A DNA stretch of 56,328 nt, taken from the NCBI RefSeq assembly GCF_021173675.1, contig NZ_JAIHON010000017.1, positions 1 through 56,328 of the forward strand, written 5' to 3'. Numbering within the stretch: position 1 is the stretch's first letter; every line of letters begins with the position of its first letter. A program made the translations under genes and the position numbers. The notes under the pieces were generated by a model, which saw nothing but the letters and a program-made list of their open reading frames with translations, made no database searches and was not told where the DNA came from. The stretch is from Streptomyces lincolnensis. GTDB lineage: Bacteria > Actinomycetota > Actinomycetes > Streptomycetales > Streptomycetaceae. Below, in pieces: positions 1 to 8,788 of the stretch.

Positions 1-275
1 CCTCGCAAGTGCGGGGGGCCTTCGCCATGGGCGCGAGTGCTTCCCGGTGCCGCAGAGGCGGCCGGGGGTCCGGGGGTTGCCCCCGGGAAATGCAGCATCA
101 GCGGGTCCGGGGTTCGAGTCCCTGGCGACGCACAGACAGGTAAGGCCCCTCGCAAGTGCGGGGGGCCTTCGCCATGGGCGCGAGTGCTTCCCGGTGCCGC
201 AGAGGCGGCCGGGGGTCCGGGGGTTGCCCCCCGGGAAATGCAGCATCAGCGGGTCCGGGGTTCGAGTCCCTGGCG
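1..275. repeat. Tandem direct repeat (127/128 bp, two copies) containing a tRNA T-arm-like sequence
   Basis: Copies lie at 1-127 and 148-275 (offset 147 bp) and are near identical; the second has one extra C in a C-run. Each holds a GC-rich hairpin (CCGGGGG-ttg-CCCCCGG in copy 1) and, at the right end, a perfect T-arm: stem CGGGG/CCCTG around TTCGAGT at 108-124 and 256-272, followed by seven acceptor-like bases and an A. No D-arm or anticodon arm precedes it, so these are not complete tRNA genes. The start of each copy reads like the right half of a hairpin terminator. A relic of an amplified tRNA 3' end or an integration scar are both possible. The rest of 276-486 is GC-rich spacer with no recognised element. 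Confidence 0.7.
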
Positions 276-495
276 GCGCACGATGTCGATGGCGAGGCGT
301 GTCCGCGGAAAGCGCGAACCGGCCTCGCCATCGTCGTTTCCGCGCGGCCGCGCCGCGCGTTGCGGGGGCTCCGCCACCCACACCCCCACGCTCCCGGCGC
401 CCCGGTCACCGTCGGCGCGAAGCCGAGCCGGGCGGGCCGCCCGGTGCCGGGGCTTTCGCGTATCCGCAGAGGGTGGGTTCTCCTGATTGGCCGGA

Positions 496-507
496 TACGC
501 TCTGGTC
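496..507 (+). promoter_or_regulatory. Possible -10 box for a leaderless transcript
   Basis: TACGCT at 496-501 is a good actinobacterial -10 hexamer and lies exactly six bases before the ATG at 508. Transcription would therefore begin at or next to the start codon, as in many leaderless Streptomyces mRNAs. No Shine-Dalgarno sequence precedes that ATG. This is a motif reading only. Confidence 0.35.
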
Positions 508-1221
508 ATGGTGGCGCGGGATCTCCAGGAGCGGATCAAGAGGCTGGTGCTGGATCGGCGGCTGGGGTCCGGGGATCCGCTGCCGACGGAGCCGGAGCTG
601 ATGGAGTTGCTCGGGGCGAGCCGGAACTCGGTGCGGGAGGCGTTGAAGGCGCTCCAGGCGATGGGCATCGTGGAGATCCGGCACGGCTTCGGGACGTACG
701 TCGGTCCGATGTCCATGGCGCCGATGATCGAGGGCCTGGTCTTCCGGACGGTCGCCGGGCACCACCGCGGCGAGGACTCGCTGCTCCAGCTGCTGGAACT
801 GCGCGAGGCGGTGGAGACCGGACTGATCTCCCGGCTCGCGGGGCGGATGCCGGAGGCGGATCTGATTGAACTGGACGTGCTCGTGGGCCGTATGGAACGG
901 GAGGCCGACGAAGGGGTGGGCCTCGCCGAGACCGACCGGGCGTTTCACGCCACTCTCTACCGAGGACTGGACAACGTGCTGCTGAGCGAGGTGCTGGAGG
1001 CGTTCTGGGACGCCTTCCACCGCGTACGCGCGGACCTCGGGGGTGTGGCCCAGGATCCGCGGGTCACGTGCCGCCAGCACCGGGACATTCTGGACGCGGT
1101 GCGGTCCGGCGACGCCGCTGGGGCGGAAGAAGCCATAAGGCAGCACTTCGGCAACATCCGCACCCGGCTGTCCACAACGACTCCACAAGGTCCCCACAGG
1201 GGCCACATTGAACGCGTATGA
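508..1221 (+). CDS. FadR-type GntR transcriptional regulator with FCD domain
   Basis: This is a DNA-binding repressor/activator of the GntR superfamily. The N-terminal winged helix covers residues 1-70, with the recognition region LPTEPELMELLGASRNSVR followed by the wing GFGTYV. The C-terminal all-helical FCD ligand domain runs from about 85 to 225. The FCD metal/ligand residues are present: Asp and His in ETDRAFHATL, His in CRQHRDI and His in IRQHFG. About 237 residues is normal for the family. A TTG at 487, preceded by gagggtggg, would add seven residues; ATG 508 was chosen because a -10 box sits at leaderless distance. The effector is unknown and no target operator was recognised. Its neighbours (a tRNA-like repeat and the csl locus) do not name a pathway. 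Confidence 0.9.
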   Translation: MVARDLQERIKRLVLDRRLGSGDPLPTEPELMELLGASRNSVREALKALQAMGIVEIRHGFGTYVGPMSMAPMIEGLVFRTVAGHHRGEDSLLQLLELREAVETGLISRLAGRMPEADLIELDVLVGRMEREADEGVGLAETDRAFHATLYRGLDNVLLSEVLEAFWDAFHRVRADLGGVAQDPRVTCRQHRDILDAVRSGDAAGAEEAIRQHFGNIRTRLSTTTPQGPHRGHIERV

Positions 1222-1537
1222 CCGGTAAACACCGCGTTTCGCATCTTGCGATCATGATGAACACCGTAGAACCCTGGTTTTCAAGATGCTGCGTATACAC
1301 GGCACTTGGGGGGCAAGGAGCCGGTTGCCGGTGTTGCGGGGAAAAGGGGGCCCCGTTTCCGAGGTGATGCCGAGGGGGGCATCATGCAACCGGAAGGTCG
1401 CAGTTCTGTGTCCATGCGTGTGGACGATGTGGTGACTGTGGCCCACCGCTGATACGACTGTGAAGGGTCTAGGGGGACCCGAGCAGCCGTAAAGTAACGA
1501 CACAACACGCAGTGACGTGCGTGTGGGGGGATGACTC
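1222..1537. other. 316-bp intergenic region upstream of cslA
   Basis: It separates the GntR gene from the glycan-synthase operon and must carry the cslA promoter. It is noticeably A/T-richer than its flanks in places (for example the taaagtaacgacacaacac stretch about 30 bp before the cslA start). I could not assign a convincing -35/-10 pair, riboswitch or operator. The cslA ribosome-binding site is probably the G-run at 1523-1530. Confidence 0.4.
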
Positions 1538-3589
1538 ATGACGTCGACGCCGACGGGCGCCCGGCAGAACTACGACCCGTCACAGACCACCCAGCTCAGG
1601 GTGCCTTCACATCGGACCGGTGCGTTCCGTCGGATCAAGAAGACGCTGCCCAAGTACGACTACGAGCACTACAGTCGTCTGGCCGGCCCCCTGACCCAGC
1701 CCGATCCGGGCAAGCCGTACAGAGTCCAGTACCGCTCCCTGATCTCGCAGGAGCCGCACCGCATCAGAGTGGCGCTGATGCTCGCCGCCGCGCCCCTGCT
1801 GTCGCTGGTGCTGCTGGCCTGGCTGCTGCAGCCCGAGCACTGGACCGAGCGCGACTACCCGGCCTTCGCCTGGCTGCCCGCGCTCGACATCGTGATGCTC
1901 GTGGCGATCGGTCTGATCGAGTTCTTCCGCTGCATGAACGTGCTGTCGAACGCGCACGCCACGCTGGTCGCCCGCGACCCGATCCCGGTGGTGCCCGAGA
2001 CCGGCACCAGAGTGGCCTTCCTCACCTCCTTCGTGCCCGGCAAGGAGCCGCTGGAGATGGTGACGAAGACCCTGGAAGCCGCGGTGAAGATCCGCCACCG
2101 CGGCCTCATGCATGTCTGGCTCCTCGACGAGGGCGACGACCCCGAGGTGAAGGCGGTCTGCGCGCGCCTCGGCGTGCACCACTTCTCACGCAAGGGCGTC
2201 GCGAAGTGGAATCAGGCCAAGGGCCCGCACCGCGCCAAGACCAAGCACGGCAACTACAACGCCTGGCTGGACGCGCACGGCGACCACTACGACTTCTTCG
2301 CCTCGGTCGACACCGACCACGTGCCGCTGCCCAACTACCTGGAGCGGATGCTCGGCTTCTTCCGCGACCCGAACATCGGCTTCGTCATCGGCCCGCAGGT
2401 CTACGGCAACTACGACAACTTCGTCACCAAGGCCGCCGAGTCGCAGCAGTTCCTGTTCCACGCGCTGATCCAGCGGGCCGGCAACAAGTACGGCTCCCCG
2501 ATGTTCGTGGGCACCTCCAACGCCGTACGCATCAAGGCGCTCAAGCAGATCGGCGGCCTGTACGACTCGATCACCGAGGACATGGCCACCGGGTTCGAGA
2601 TCCACCGTCACAAGAACCCGGCGACGGGCAAGAAGTGGCGCTCGGTCTACACCCCGGACGTGCTCGCGGTCGGTGAGGGTCCCAGTGCCTGGACGGACTT
2701 CTTCACCCAGCAGATGCGCTGGTCGCGAGGGACGTACGAGACGATCCTCAAGCAGTACTGGAAGGGCTGGTACTCGCTGCCGCCGAGCAAGCTCTTCAAC
2801 TACACGATGATGATCATCTTCTACCCGATGTCCGCCCTCAACTGGATCCTCGCCGCACTGAGCTGCGCGCTGTTCCTGGGCCTGGGCGCCTCGGGTGTGA
2901 ACATCGACCCGACCGTGTGGCTGATGCTCTACGGCAACGCCTCCGCGCTCCAGATCGGCCTCTACGTCTGGAACCGCCGCCACAACGTCTCCCCGCACGA
3001 GCCGGAGGGCTCCGGCGGTGTGGCCGGCATGGTGATGTCCGCGCTGTCCGCGCCGCTGTACGCCAAGGCGCTGATCGACTCGATGCTGCGCCGCAAGAGC
3101 AAGTTCGTGGTCACGCCCAAGGGCGACTCCGCCAGCCCCGACCGCTGGTTCGGGACCTTCCGCTACCACTGGTACTTCATCCTGATCTTCGGCGCCTCGA
3201 TCGCCGCCGGCTTCGTCTTCGGACACTCCCACCCCGCGATGATCATCTGGGCGACCTTCGCCACCCTGATCACCGCCACGCCGATCTTCGCCTGGCGCCA
3301 CATGCTGCGCCAGGAGCGGAAGAAGTCCTCCGCGCCCGCCGCGCCCGCGCAGGAACCGCGGGAAGCGGCACCGGCGGCACCCGCGGGCCCCGCGGCCCAC
3401 GCGGGCCCCGCGGGCCCCTACGAGCCGCAGCCGCTGCCCACGCAGCGCACCCCGGCCCAGCACGCTCCGCAGCACAAGCCGAGCTGGGCCGCCGCCTCGA
3501 ACACCTCGGGCGGTACGGGGAGCACGGGGAGCACGGGGGACCAGACCATGCAGATCGCCCTTGGTGGACTTGGGGGACGTAAGGAATGA
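1538..3589 (+). CDS. cslA: Cellulose-synthase-like membrane glycosyltransferase CslA (GT2)
   Basis: CslA polymerises a beta-glucan at hyphal tips in Streptomyces (family knowledge). Two N-terminal membrane segments (about residues 68-90 and 105-132) precede a cytoplasmic GT2 domain. That domain has the processive signature: LDEGDD near 195, DTDH near 257, TED near 345 and QQMRW near 391. At least four more membrane segments follow (about 420-580). The last ~90 residues are a low-complexity Ala/Pro/Gly tail, probably disordered. The length of 683 aa fits actinobacterial CslA. The stop overlaps the glxA start by four bases (ATGA), so the two are translationally coupled. The convergent cslZ gene completes the locus as known in S. 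coelicolor and S. lividans. Confidence 0.95.
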   Translation: MTSTPTGARQNYDPSQTTQLRVPSHRTGAFRRIKKTLPKYDYEHYSRLAGPLTQPDPGKPYRVQYRSLISQEPHRIRVALMLAAAPLLSLVLLAWLLQPEHWTERDYPAFAWLPALDIVMLVAIGLIEFFRCMNVLSNAHATLVARDPIPVVPETGTRVAFLTSFVPGKEPLEMVTKTLEAAVKIRHRGLMHVWLLDEGDDPEVKAVCARLGVHHFSRKGVAKWNQAKGPHRAKTKHGNYNAWLDAHGDHYDFFASVDTDHVPLPNYLERMLGFFRDPNIGFVIGPQVYGNYDNFVTKAAESQQFLFHALIQRAGNKYGSPMFVGTSNAVRIKALKQIGGLYDSITEDMATGFEIHRHKNPATGKKWRSVYTPDVLAVGEGPSAWTDFFTQQMRWSRGTYETILKQYWKGWYSLPPSKLFNYTMMIIFYPMSALNWILAALSCALFLGLGASGVNIDPTVWLMLYGNASALQIGLYVWNRRHNVSPHEPEGSGGVAGMVMSALSAPLYAKALIDSMLRRKSKFVVTPKGDSASPDRWFGTFRYHWYFILIFGASIAAGFVFGHSHPAMIIWATFATLITATPIFAWRHMLRQERKKSSAPAAPAQEPREAAPAAPAGPAAHAGPAGPYEPQPLPTQRTPAQHAPQHKPSWAAASNTSGGTGSTGSTGDQTMQIALGGLGGRKE

Positions 3590-5523
3590 ACGACCGTGCA
3601 GGCCGCCGCCGCGCCCGTCGACTCGTGATCGGCACGGCGGTGGTGCTCGCGCTGGCCGGGATGAACGGCCCGTGGCTGTACCGCTTCGGGACCGAGAAAT
3701 ACCACCAGTACCAAATCAACAAGCCGGAGTACAAAGCCGAGAACGGCAAGTGGGACATCGTCGAGTTCCCCGAGGAGTACCGGCAGAACACCATCCACGC
3801 GGCGCTGCTGCGCACCGGAAAGGTGCTGCTCGTCGCGGGGTCCGGCAACAACCAGGACAACTTCGACGACAAGAAGTTCGACACCCGGATCTGGGACCCG
3901 GTCAAGGGCACCATCAAGAAGGTGCCGACGCCCAAGGACCTGTTCTGCACCGGCCACACCCAGCTGGCCAACGGCAACCTGCTGATCGCGGGCGGCACCA
4001 AGCGGTACGAGAAGCTCAAGGGTGACGTCACCAAGGCCGGCGGCCTGATGGTCGTCCACAACGAGAACCCGGACAAGCCGATCACGCTGCCCGCGGGCAC
4101 CAGGTTCACCGGCAAGGAGAACGGCAAGACCTTCATCTCCAAGGACCCGGTCACCGTCGAGCGCGCGACGAAGAAGTTCGACAAGCAGACCGGCAAGTTC
4201 CTCGGCAACGAGCCGGGGCTCGGCCGTATCTACGTCGAGGCGGCGAAGAGCGGCACCAAGTACGAGACGGGCACGCAGGACAACTACTCCGTCCAGGGGC
4301 TGTCCGGCGCCGACACCAAGAACACCTACGGCATCGCGCAGAAGCTCGCCCTCGACAAGAAGGACTTCCAGGGGATCCGGGACGCCTTCGAGTTCGATCC
4401 CATCGCCGAGAAGTACATCAAGGTCGACCCGATGAAGGAGGCCCGCTGGTATCCGACGCTCACCACCCTGAGCGACGGCAAGATCCTCAGCGTCTCCGGG
4501 CTCGACGACATCGGACAGCTGGTGCCGGGCAAGAACGAGGTCTTCGACCCCGAGACCAAGAAGTGGACGTACACGGAGAAGATCCGGCAGTTCCCGACCT
4601 ACCCCGCGCTGTTCCTCATGCAGAACGGCAAGATCTTCTACTCGGGGTCCAACGCGGGCTACGGGCCGGACGACGTGGGCCGTGATCCGGGCGTCTGGGA
4701 CGTGGAGAGCAACAAGTTCACCAAGGTCCCCGGGCTGAGCGACCCCAAGCTGCTGGAGACCTCCGGGACCGTGCTGCTGCCTCCGGCGCAGGACGAGAAG
4801 TACATGGTGATCGGCGGTGGCGGGGTCGGCGAGTCCCAGCAGTCCAGCGAGAAGACCCGGATCATCGACCTGAAGGCGGACGACCCGAAGTTCGTGGACG
4901 GGCCCAGCCTGGAGAAGGGCACACGGTATCCGCAGGCCTCGATCCTGCCCGACGACTCCGTACTGGTGTCCGGCGGTTCGGAGGACTACCGCGGGCGCAG
5001 CGACTCCAACATCCTCCAGGCGCGGCTGTACGACCCGGCGACCAACGGATTCGAGCGGGTCGCCGATCCGCTGGTCGGGCGGAACTACCACTCCGGGTCG
5101 ATCCTGCTGCCCGACGGGCGGGTGATGTTCTTCGGGTCGGACTCCCTGTACGGGGACAAGGCGAACACGAAGCCGGGGACGTTCGAGCAGCGGATCGAGA
5201 TCTACACGCCGCCGTATCTCTACCGAGGGGCTCAGCCGTCGTTGTCCGGGGGGCCGGAGACGATTGCTCGGGGGGCTTCGGGGACGTTCAGCTCGCAGCA
5301 TGCCTCGTCGATCAAGAAGGTGCGGTTGATTCGGCCGAGTGCGGCCACGCATGTCACGGACGTGGATCAGCGGTCGATCGCGCTGGACTTCAAGGCGTCC
5401 GGGGACAAGATCACGGTGACGGTGCCGAAGAATCGGAATCTGGTGCAGTCGGGGTGGTACATGCTGTTCGTGGATGACGATCAGGGGACGCCCAGTAAGG
5501 CGCAGTGGGTGAGGGTTCCTTAG
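3586..5523 (+). CDS. glxA: GlxA galactose-oxidase-like mononuclear copper-radical oxidase
   Basis: This is an extracytoplasmic kelch beta-propeller radical-copper oxidase that acts with CslA during glycan deposition (family knowledge). One N-terminal membrane anchor or uncleaved signal (about residues 10-30) follows an Arg-rich start. Alignment by eye with galactose oxidase gives the cofactor residues Cys121 (DLFCTGH) and Tyr289, with the adjacent Trp288 (EARWYPT). The copper ligands are Tyr501-His502 (GRNYHSGS) and His589 (ATHVTDVDQR). The C-terminus is the usual DUF1929/E-set domain. The gene starts inside the cslA stop (ATGA overlap). All expected active-site residues are present, so it should be functional. 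Maturation normally needs Cu(I) from a Sco chaperone, which is not in this window. Confidence 0.96.
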   Translation: MNDRAGRRRARRLVIGTAVVLALAGMNGPWLYRFGTEKYHQYQINKPEYKAENGKWDIVEFPEEYRQNTIHAALLRTGKVLLVAGSGNNQDNFDDKKFDTRIWDPVKGTIKKVPTPKDLFCTGHTQLANGNLLIAGGTKRYEKLKGDVTKAGGLMVVHNENPDKPITLPAGTRFTGKENGKTFISKDPVTVERATKKFDKQTGKFLGNEPGLGRIYVEAAKSGTKYETGTQDNYSVQGLSGADTKNTYGIAQKLALDKKDFQGIRDAFEFDPIAEKYIKVDPMKEARWYPTLTTLSDGKILSVSGLDDIGQLVPGKNEVFDPETKKWTYTEKIRQFPTYPALFLMQNGKIFYSGSNAGYGPDDVGRDPGVWDVESNKFTKVPGLSDPKLLETSGTVLLPPAQDEKYMVIGGGGVGESQQSSEKTRIIDLKADDPKFVDGPSLEKGTRYPQASILPDDSVLVSGGSEDYRGRSDSNILQARLYDPATNGFERVADPLVGRNYHSGSILLPDGRVMFFGSDSLYGDKANTKPGTFEQRIEIYTPPYLYRGAQPSLSGGPETIARGASGTFSSQHASSIKKVRLIRPSAATHVTDVDQRSIALDFKASGDKITVTVPKNRNLVQSGWYMLFVDDDQGTPSKAQWVRVP

Positions 5524-5542
5524 CTGCATCGGCGTCCGCGGG

Positions 5543-5616
5543 TCCGTTGTGGCTGGTCGCGCCCGCGCGGCGGAGCCGCAAATCAACACAGCCCCGCGCC
5601 CCTGAGGGGCGCGGGG
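5543..5616. terminator. Bidirectional terminator palindrome in a dispersed GC-rich repeat element
   Basis: Positions 5592-5616 form a perfect 25-base palindrome with 12-bp arms CCCCGCGCCCCT / AGGGGCGCGGGG around a single G. It lies between the convergent glxA and cslZ genes. The preceding sequence gtggctggtcgcgc is the left half of a repeat that recurs at 15.8 kb and at the right end of the window. Confidence 0.75.
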
Positions 5617-5654
5617 ATTGCCTTTGTCTGGAAGGCGCCGCTACTCCCGCGCCC

Positions 5655-6701
5655 CTAGGTGTCTGATCCTCGCGCCAGTTTCAAGGCGTACTCCGGCCAC
5701 CACTCGCCCGCCTTCGGGCCGCCCTTGCATTCGCCGTCCGACTCTCCGGGGCGCTTGACCCAGACGTAGGCGTCGACCAGGGGGTCCGCTGTCTTCGTCG
5801 TCGGGGGCTCACCCAGGGCCCTACCGGGCGGGTTGCACCAGCGTTCGTCGGGGTTGCCCTCTTCGTAGGGGCCGTTGCCGTTGCGGCTGGTGTCGATGAC
5901 GAAGGGTTTGTTGCCGACCTTGGCGGAGAGTTCCTTGCCGTAGGCGATGGAGTCCTCGGTGGAGTAGAAGTTGGAGACGTTCACCGAGAAGCCGTCGGCC
6001 TGGTCGACGCCGGCGCGCTGGAGGGGCTCGGAGATGTCGTCGGGTTTGCCCCAGCCGGCGTTGCCCGCGTCCAGGTAGACCTTGGTGTTCTTCAGGGACT
6101 TGAGCTTCTCGACGGCGCCCTTGAGCAGGTTGTAGCGCTCCTCGTGGAACTCCTCCGGTGTGCAGTTGTCGACCATGTGGAGCACGGCGTCCGGTTCCAG
6201 GATCACCGTGGCGGGGCGGTCGCCGATGCCCTTGGCCAGGCCGTCGATGAAGGAGCGGTAGGCGTTGCCGTCGGCGGCGCCGCCGCCCGAGAACTGGCCG
6301 CAGTCGCGGTGCGGGATGTTGTAGACGACGAGCAGGGCGTCACGGTCGGCCTTGGCCGCCGCCTCGGTGTAACCGCGGGCCTGCTCCTCGGAGTTCTCCG
6401 GGACGATCCACTCGGCGGTCGGCTGTTCGGCGATCTTGCGGATCTGCTCGGCTTCCTGCTTCTTGCCGGCTTTCTCGTAGGCCACCACCTGCTTGGCCGC
6501 GTTGCCGTCCGGGTTGACCCAGAACGGGTCGGTCCCCTTGGGTTGTTGGGTGATGCCCGCTCCGGCGTCGGCCCCCTCACTCTCCTTGCTCTTCTCGCCG
6601 TCCCCCGACGAGGAACATCCCGCGATCAGCAGTGCCGCCCCCAGCACCACCGCGGAAGCCCTCGTGCGGGAAACCCTCCTGGCCCCCCTGCTGACGTACA
6701 T
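5655..6701 (-). CDS. cslZ: Secreted GH6 endoglucanase lipoprotein CslZ
   Basis: This is a family-6 beta-1,4-glucanase expected to trim the CslA/GlxA glycan at the cell surface. The ATG at 6701 is preceded by a strong AAGGGGGAG site. The N-terminus is a lipoprotein signal ending in the lipobox LLIAGC, followed by a polar Ser/Gly/Lys/Glu linker. The GH6 hallmarks are YNIPHRDCGQ near residue 125 and VILEPDAV (catalytic acid Asp) near 165, followed by LDAGNAGW, FSVNVSNF and DTSRNG. The C-terminal WVKRPGESDG is also typical. The length of 348 aa is normal for a single-domain GH6 enzyme and no cellulose-binding module is present. It converges on glxA with a shared terminator. Confidence 0.94.
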   Translation of the reverse strand: MYVSRGARRVSRTRASAVVLGAALLIAGCSSSGDGEKSKESEGADAGAGITQQPKGTDPFWVNPDGNAAKQVVAYEKAGKKQEAEQIRKIAEQPTAEWIVPENSEEQARGYTEAAAKADRDALLVVYNIPHRDCGQFSGGGAADGNAYRSFIDGLAKGIGDRPATVILEPDAVLHMVDNCTPEEFHEERYNLLKGAVEKLKSLKNTKVYLDAGNAGWGKPDDISEPLQRAGVDQADGFSVNVSNFYSTEDSIAYGKELSAKVGNKPFVIDTSRNGNGPYEEGNPDERWCNPPGRALGEPPTTKTADPLVDAYVWVKRPGESDGECKGGPKAGEWWPEYALKLARGSDT

Positions 6702-6865
6702 CCAACTCCCCCTTGGGTGCACCGTTCCAAGTCTCAATCCTGACACACCCGTCGCGCCGCCCACGAGGTCGTCCAAGCCTTGTCCGATACCTGTTACAGC
6801 CACGATCGTCGGGGTAACCGCGCGCCTGTACGAGGCGCTCGTCACCGGAAGGGGAGTGCTCGGGC

Positions 6866-7666
6866 ATGCAGTACACCACCAGGGAGATCCAGCTGGCGGC
6901 GGCACTGGTGGAAGCGGCCGACACACTCGTCGACGGTTTCGACGCCACCCAGTACTTGGAACGGGTGTCCGACAACTGTGTGGAGCTGCTGACCGCCCGC
7001 ACCGCCGGGGTGATGCTGATCGAGGGGAACCGCGCGGTGTCCATGGCGGCCAGCAGCCGGGACCAGCGCGTGGCACTCGATCTGCTGGAGGCGCAGCACG
7101 GCGGCGGGCCCTGTCTGGACAGCTACGGCTCCGGGCGGCCGGTACCGCCCGTCTCCATCCGCACCGCCCACGCGGGCGCCCGCTGGCCCACCTTCACCGA
7201 GCGGGCGCTCCGGCACGACATCGCGGCGACCTACGCGGTGCCGCTGCGCTGCCGCGAGACCCTGCTCGGCGCTCTCAACGTGTTCGTGCCGACCCTGCCC
7301 GCCACCGACCCGCCGGGCGACTCGGCCCCGGAGATGCTGGTGGCCCAGGCCTTCGCCGACGCCGCCGCGCTCGGTCTGCAGAACCACCGCACCTACGACC
7401 GGACGCTCACCCTGTCCGGGCAGTTGCGGCAAGCCCTGTCCAGCAGAGTCCGTATCGAACAGGCCAAGGGCATGCTCGCCGAGCGCTGGCGGGTCGGCGC
7501 CGACCAGGCGTTCGTCGCGCTGCGGCAGTACGCCCGCCGGCACCGGCTGCCGCTGGACCGGGTCGCCAGCGCGGTCATCGGGGGCACGGCGGACGACGCC
7601 GCCATGCGCCGAGAGGCCGAGGGCCCGCTGGGCCCGCCGCCCGACTCGCGGGGCGGAACGCCGTAG
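6866..7666 (+). CDS. GAF and ANTAR domain protein (RNA-binding antiterminator type)
   Basis: The GAF sensor domain covers about residues 15-170 and the C-terminal ANTAR domain about 190-245, with the signature RIEQAKGMLAERW and the following helix AFVALRQYARRHRLPL. ANTAR domains bind paired RNA hairpins and prevent transcription termination. Actinobacterial GAF-ANTAR proteins are usually constitutive dimers that respond to stress or small ligands. The ATG start has GGAAGGGGAG eight bases upstream. The N-terminus is REIQLAAALVEAADTLVDGFD. No histidine kinase lies nearby and its RNA targets cannot be seen here. Confidence 0.92.
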   Translation: MQYTTREIQLAAALVEAADTLVDGFDATQYLERVSDNCVELLTARTAGVMLIEGNRAVSMAASSRDQRVALDLLEAQHGGGPCLDSYGSGRPVPPVSIRTAHAGARWPTFTERALRHDIAATYAVPLRCRETLLGALNVFVPTLPATDPPGDSAPEMLVAQAFADAAALGLQNHRTYDRTLTLSGQLRQALSSRVRIEQAKGMLAERWRVGADQAFVALRQYARRHRLPLDRVASAVIGGTADDAAMRREAEGPLGPPPDSRGGTP

Positions 7667-7862
7667 CGGTACGCCGTAGGGGTGCGGTCGCGGGGTGCGT
7701 GGGGTGCGTGGGGCGCGTGGGGTTTTCGTACCGCGGTCCGTCGGTCATCGGGGGCGTGGACCGGTCGCCACCCGTGTCGCAGACGACCGGGCATCCGCAC
7801 CGCGCACAGTCGACGACCTGCGTGGATGACGGAGAGCCACCGGTCCGGGACTTGGCGTCCAT
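7575..7862 (-). CDS. Candidate small cysteine-rich protein overlapping the 3' end of the ANTAR gene
   Basis: I do not recognise this protein. An ATG at 7862 follows CTAGAGGGC and opens 95 codons. The first ~50 codons have the strong third-position G/C bias of real Streptomyces genes. The N-terminal part contains CARCGCPVVC, a compact Cys cluster that could bind zinc. The remainder is Thr/Pro/Arg rich and its last 92 bases run antisense to the end of the ANTAR gene, so the true stop or even the gene itself is uncertain. Without it, 7667-8080 would be a 414-bp gap. Confidence 0.35.
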   Translation of the reverse strand: MDAKSRTGGSPSSTQVVDCARCGCPVVCDTGGDRSTPPMTDGPRYENPTRPTHPTHPATAPLRRTATAFRPASRAAGPAGPRPLGAWRRRPPCPR

Positions 7863-8080
7863 TGCCCTCTAGGCCCGGACGCTCATTCGTTCTAAAGTCT
7901 TCTCATGCGGCCCCAGCCCCCGGCCAAGCATTCACCCACCGTGGTTTTCCAAGCCTCCCGCGCCGGTCGCCGGGTTACTCCCGCAGCCCGTGCGCGCGCG
8001 GTTGAGGACCAGCCCGGTCGGCGGCTTCGGGGGGAGCGGGTCGCCGACCGGGCCAGGTGGCCCGCCCGTCCCGAGGGTGG

Positions 8081-8782
8081 TCACAGGCCGCTGCCGGTGA
8101 GATACGCCGAGACGATCACGTTCGCCGTGTAGCTGCGGCTCGCCGGGTCGAAGGTGCCGCCGCAGGTGATCAGCCGCAGTTCCGCCCGGCCGGTCTCCCG
8201 GGGTCCGTACGCCTGCCGGGCGTCGAAGCGGTCCCGGGTGAGAACCTGGACGGCGTCGACGGTGAACTCGGCGACCCTGCCGTCGTCCCGGATCACCCGG
8301 ACCGTCTCGCCGGGCTTCATCGCGCTGATCTTGTAGAAGACGGCGGGCCGGGTCTCGGTGTCGACGTGTCCCACCATCAGCGCGGTCCCGGCCGCGCCCG
8401 GCGTCGCGCCGGCCGCGTACCAGCCGACCACCCCTGCCTGGTCGTAGGGCGGCGGGTCGATCGCGCCCCGGCCGTCGAGGCCGCGGGCCACCACCGGTGC
8501 CTGCACGCCCAGGCGGGGGATGTCGAGGCGTTGCGGCAGCGCGGCGCCGAGCGGGCGGTGCGCCGGCGGCAGCTCGACCTCTGGCGGCCGTCCCACCGCG
8601 GCCATGTCCCCGGTGGTGGGCGCGGATATCCCGTGGCGTACGTCGGTCACCTCGCGCCCCCACAGCCACAGGCCGAGCAGCAGGACCGCCCAGGCGAGCC
8701 CGGTCAACAGCCGGCCGGTGCCGGAGGCGCGTTCCCGGTCGGCCGGGTGCGAGGGATCGGAGAAGCGTTCCTGGTCCGGCAT
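8081..8782 (-). CDS. Class F sortase
   Basis: This is a membrane-bound cysteine transpeptidase that anchors exported proteins to the wall. A single N-terminal membrane segment (about residues 25-42, LLTGLAWAVLLLGLWLWG) is followed by the sortase beta-barrel from about residue 75. The catalytic triad is visible: His in MVGHVDT (~138), Cys in LITCGG (~208) and Arg in SRSYTANV (~217). The order and the GHVDT context are those of actinobacterial class F enzymes. The gene lies 6 bp downstream of an exported single-pass protein on the same strand, so they form an operon. The partner has no canonical LPXTG, so the substrate is unproven. Confidence 0.92.
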   Translation of the reverse strand: MPDQERFSDPSHPADRERASGTGRLLTGLAWAVLLLGLWLWGREVTDVRHGISAPTTGDMAAVGRPPEVELPPAHRPLGAALPQRLDIPRLGVQAPVVARGLDGRGAIDPPPYDQAGVVGWYAAGATPGAAGTALMVGHVDTETRPAVFYKISAMKPGETVRVIRDDGRVAEFTVDAVQVLTRDRFDARQAYGPRETGRAELRLITCGGTFDPASRSYTANVIVSAYLTGSGL

Positions 8783-8788
8783 GGCGGG

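Noticed and set aside
101..132. Complete tRNA gene
   Set aside because: The T-arm is perfect but there is no D-arm, anticodon stem or matching 5' acceptor strand within the preceding 100 bp in either copy.
37..869. Several overlapping long reading frames across the 5' repeat
   Set aside because: They cross the tandem repeat, share no consistent codon bias and contain peptides typical of translated tRNA T-arms (for example RRQGLEPRTR antisense). Only the GntR frame from 508 is supported.
2186..5589. Long minus-strand open frames across cslA and glxA
   Set aside because: They are antisense to genes with all catalytic motifs intact and contain no recognisable domains.
7905..8132. Short plus-strand frame before the class F sortase gene
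   Set aside because: It runs into the sortase gene antisense, is Arg/Pro-rich and lacks a convincing ribosome-binding site.
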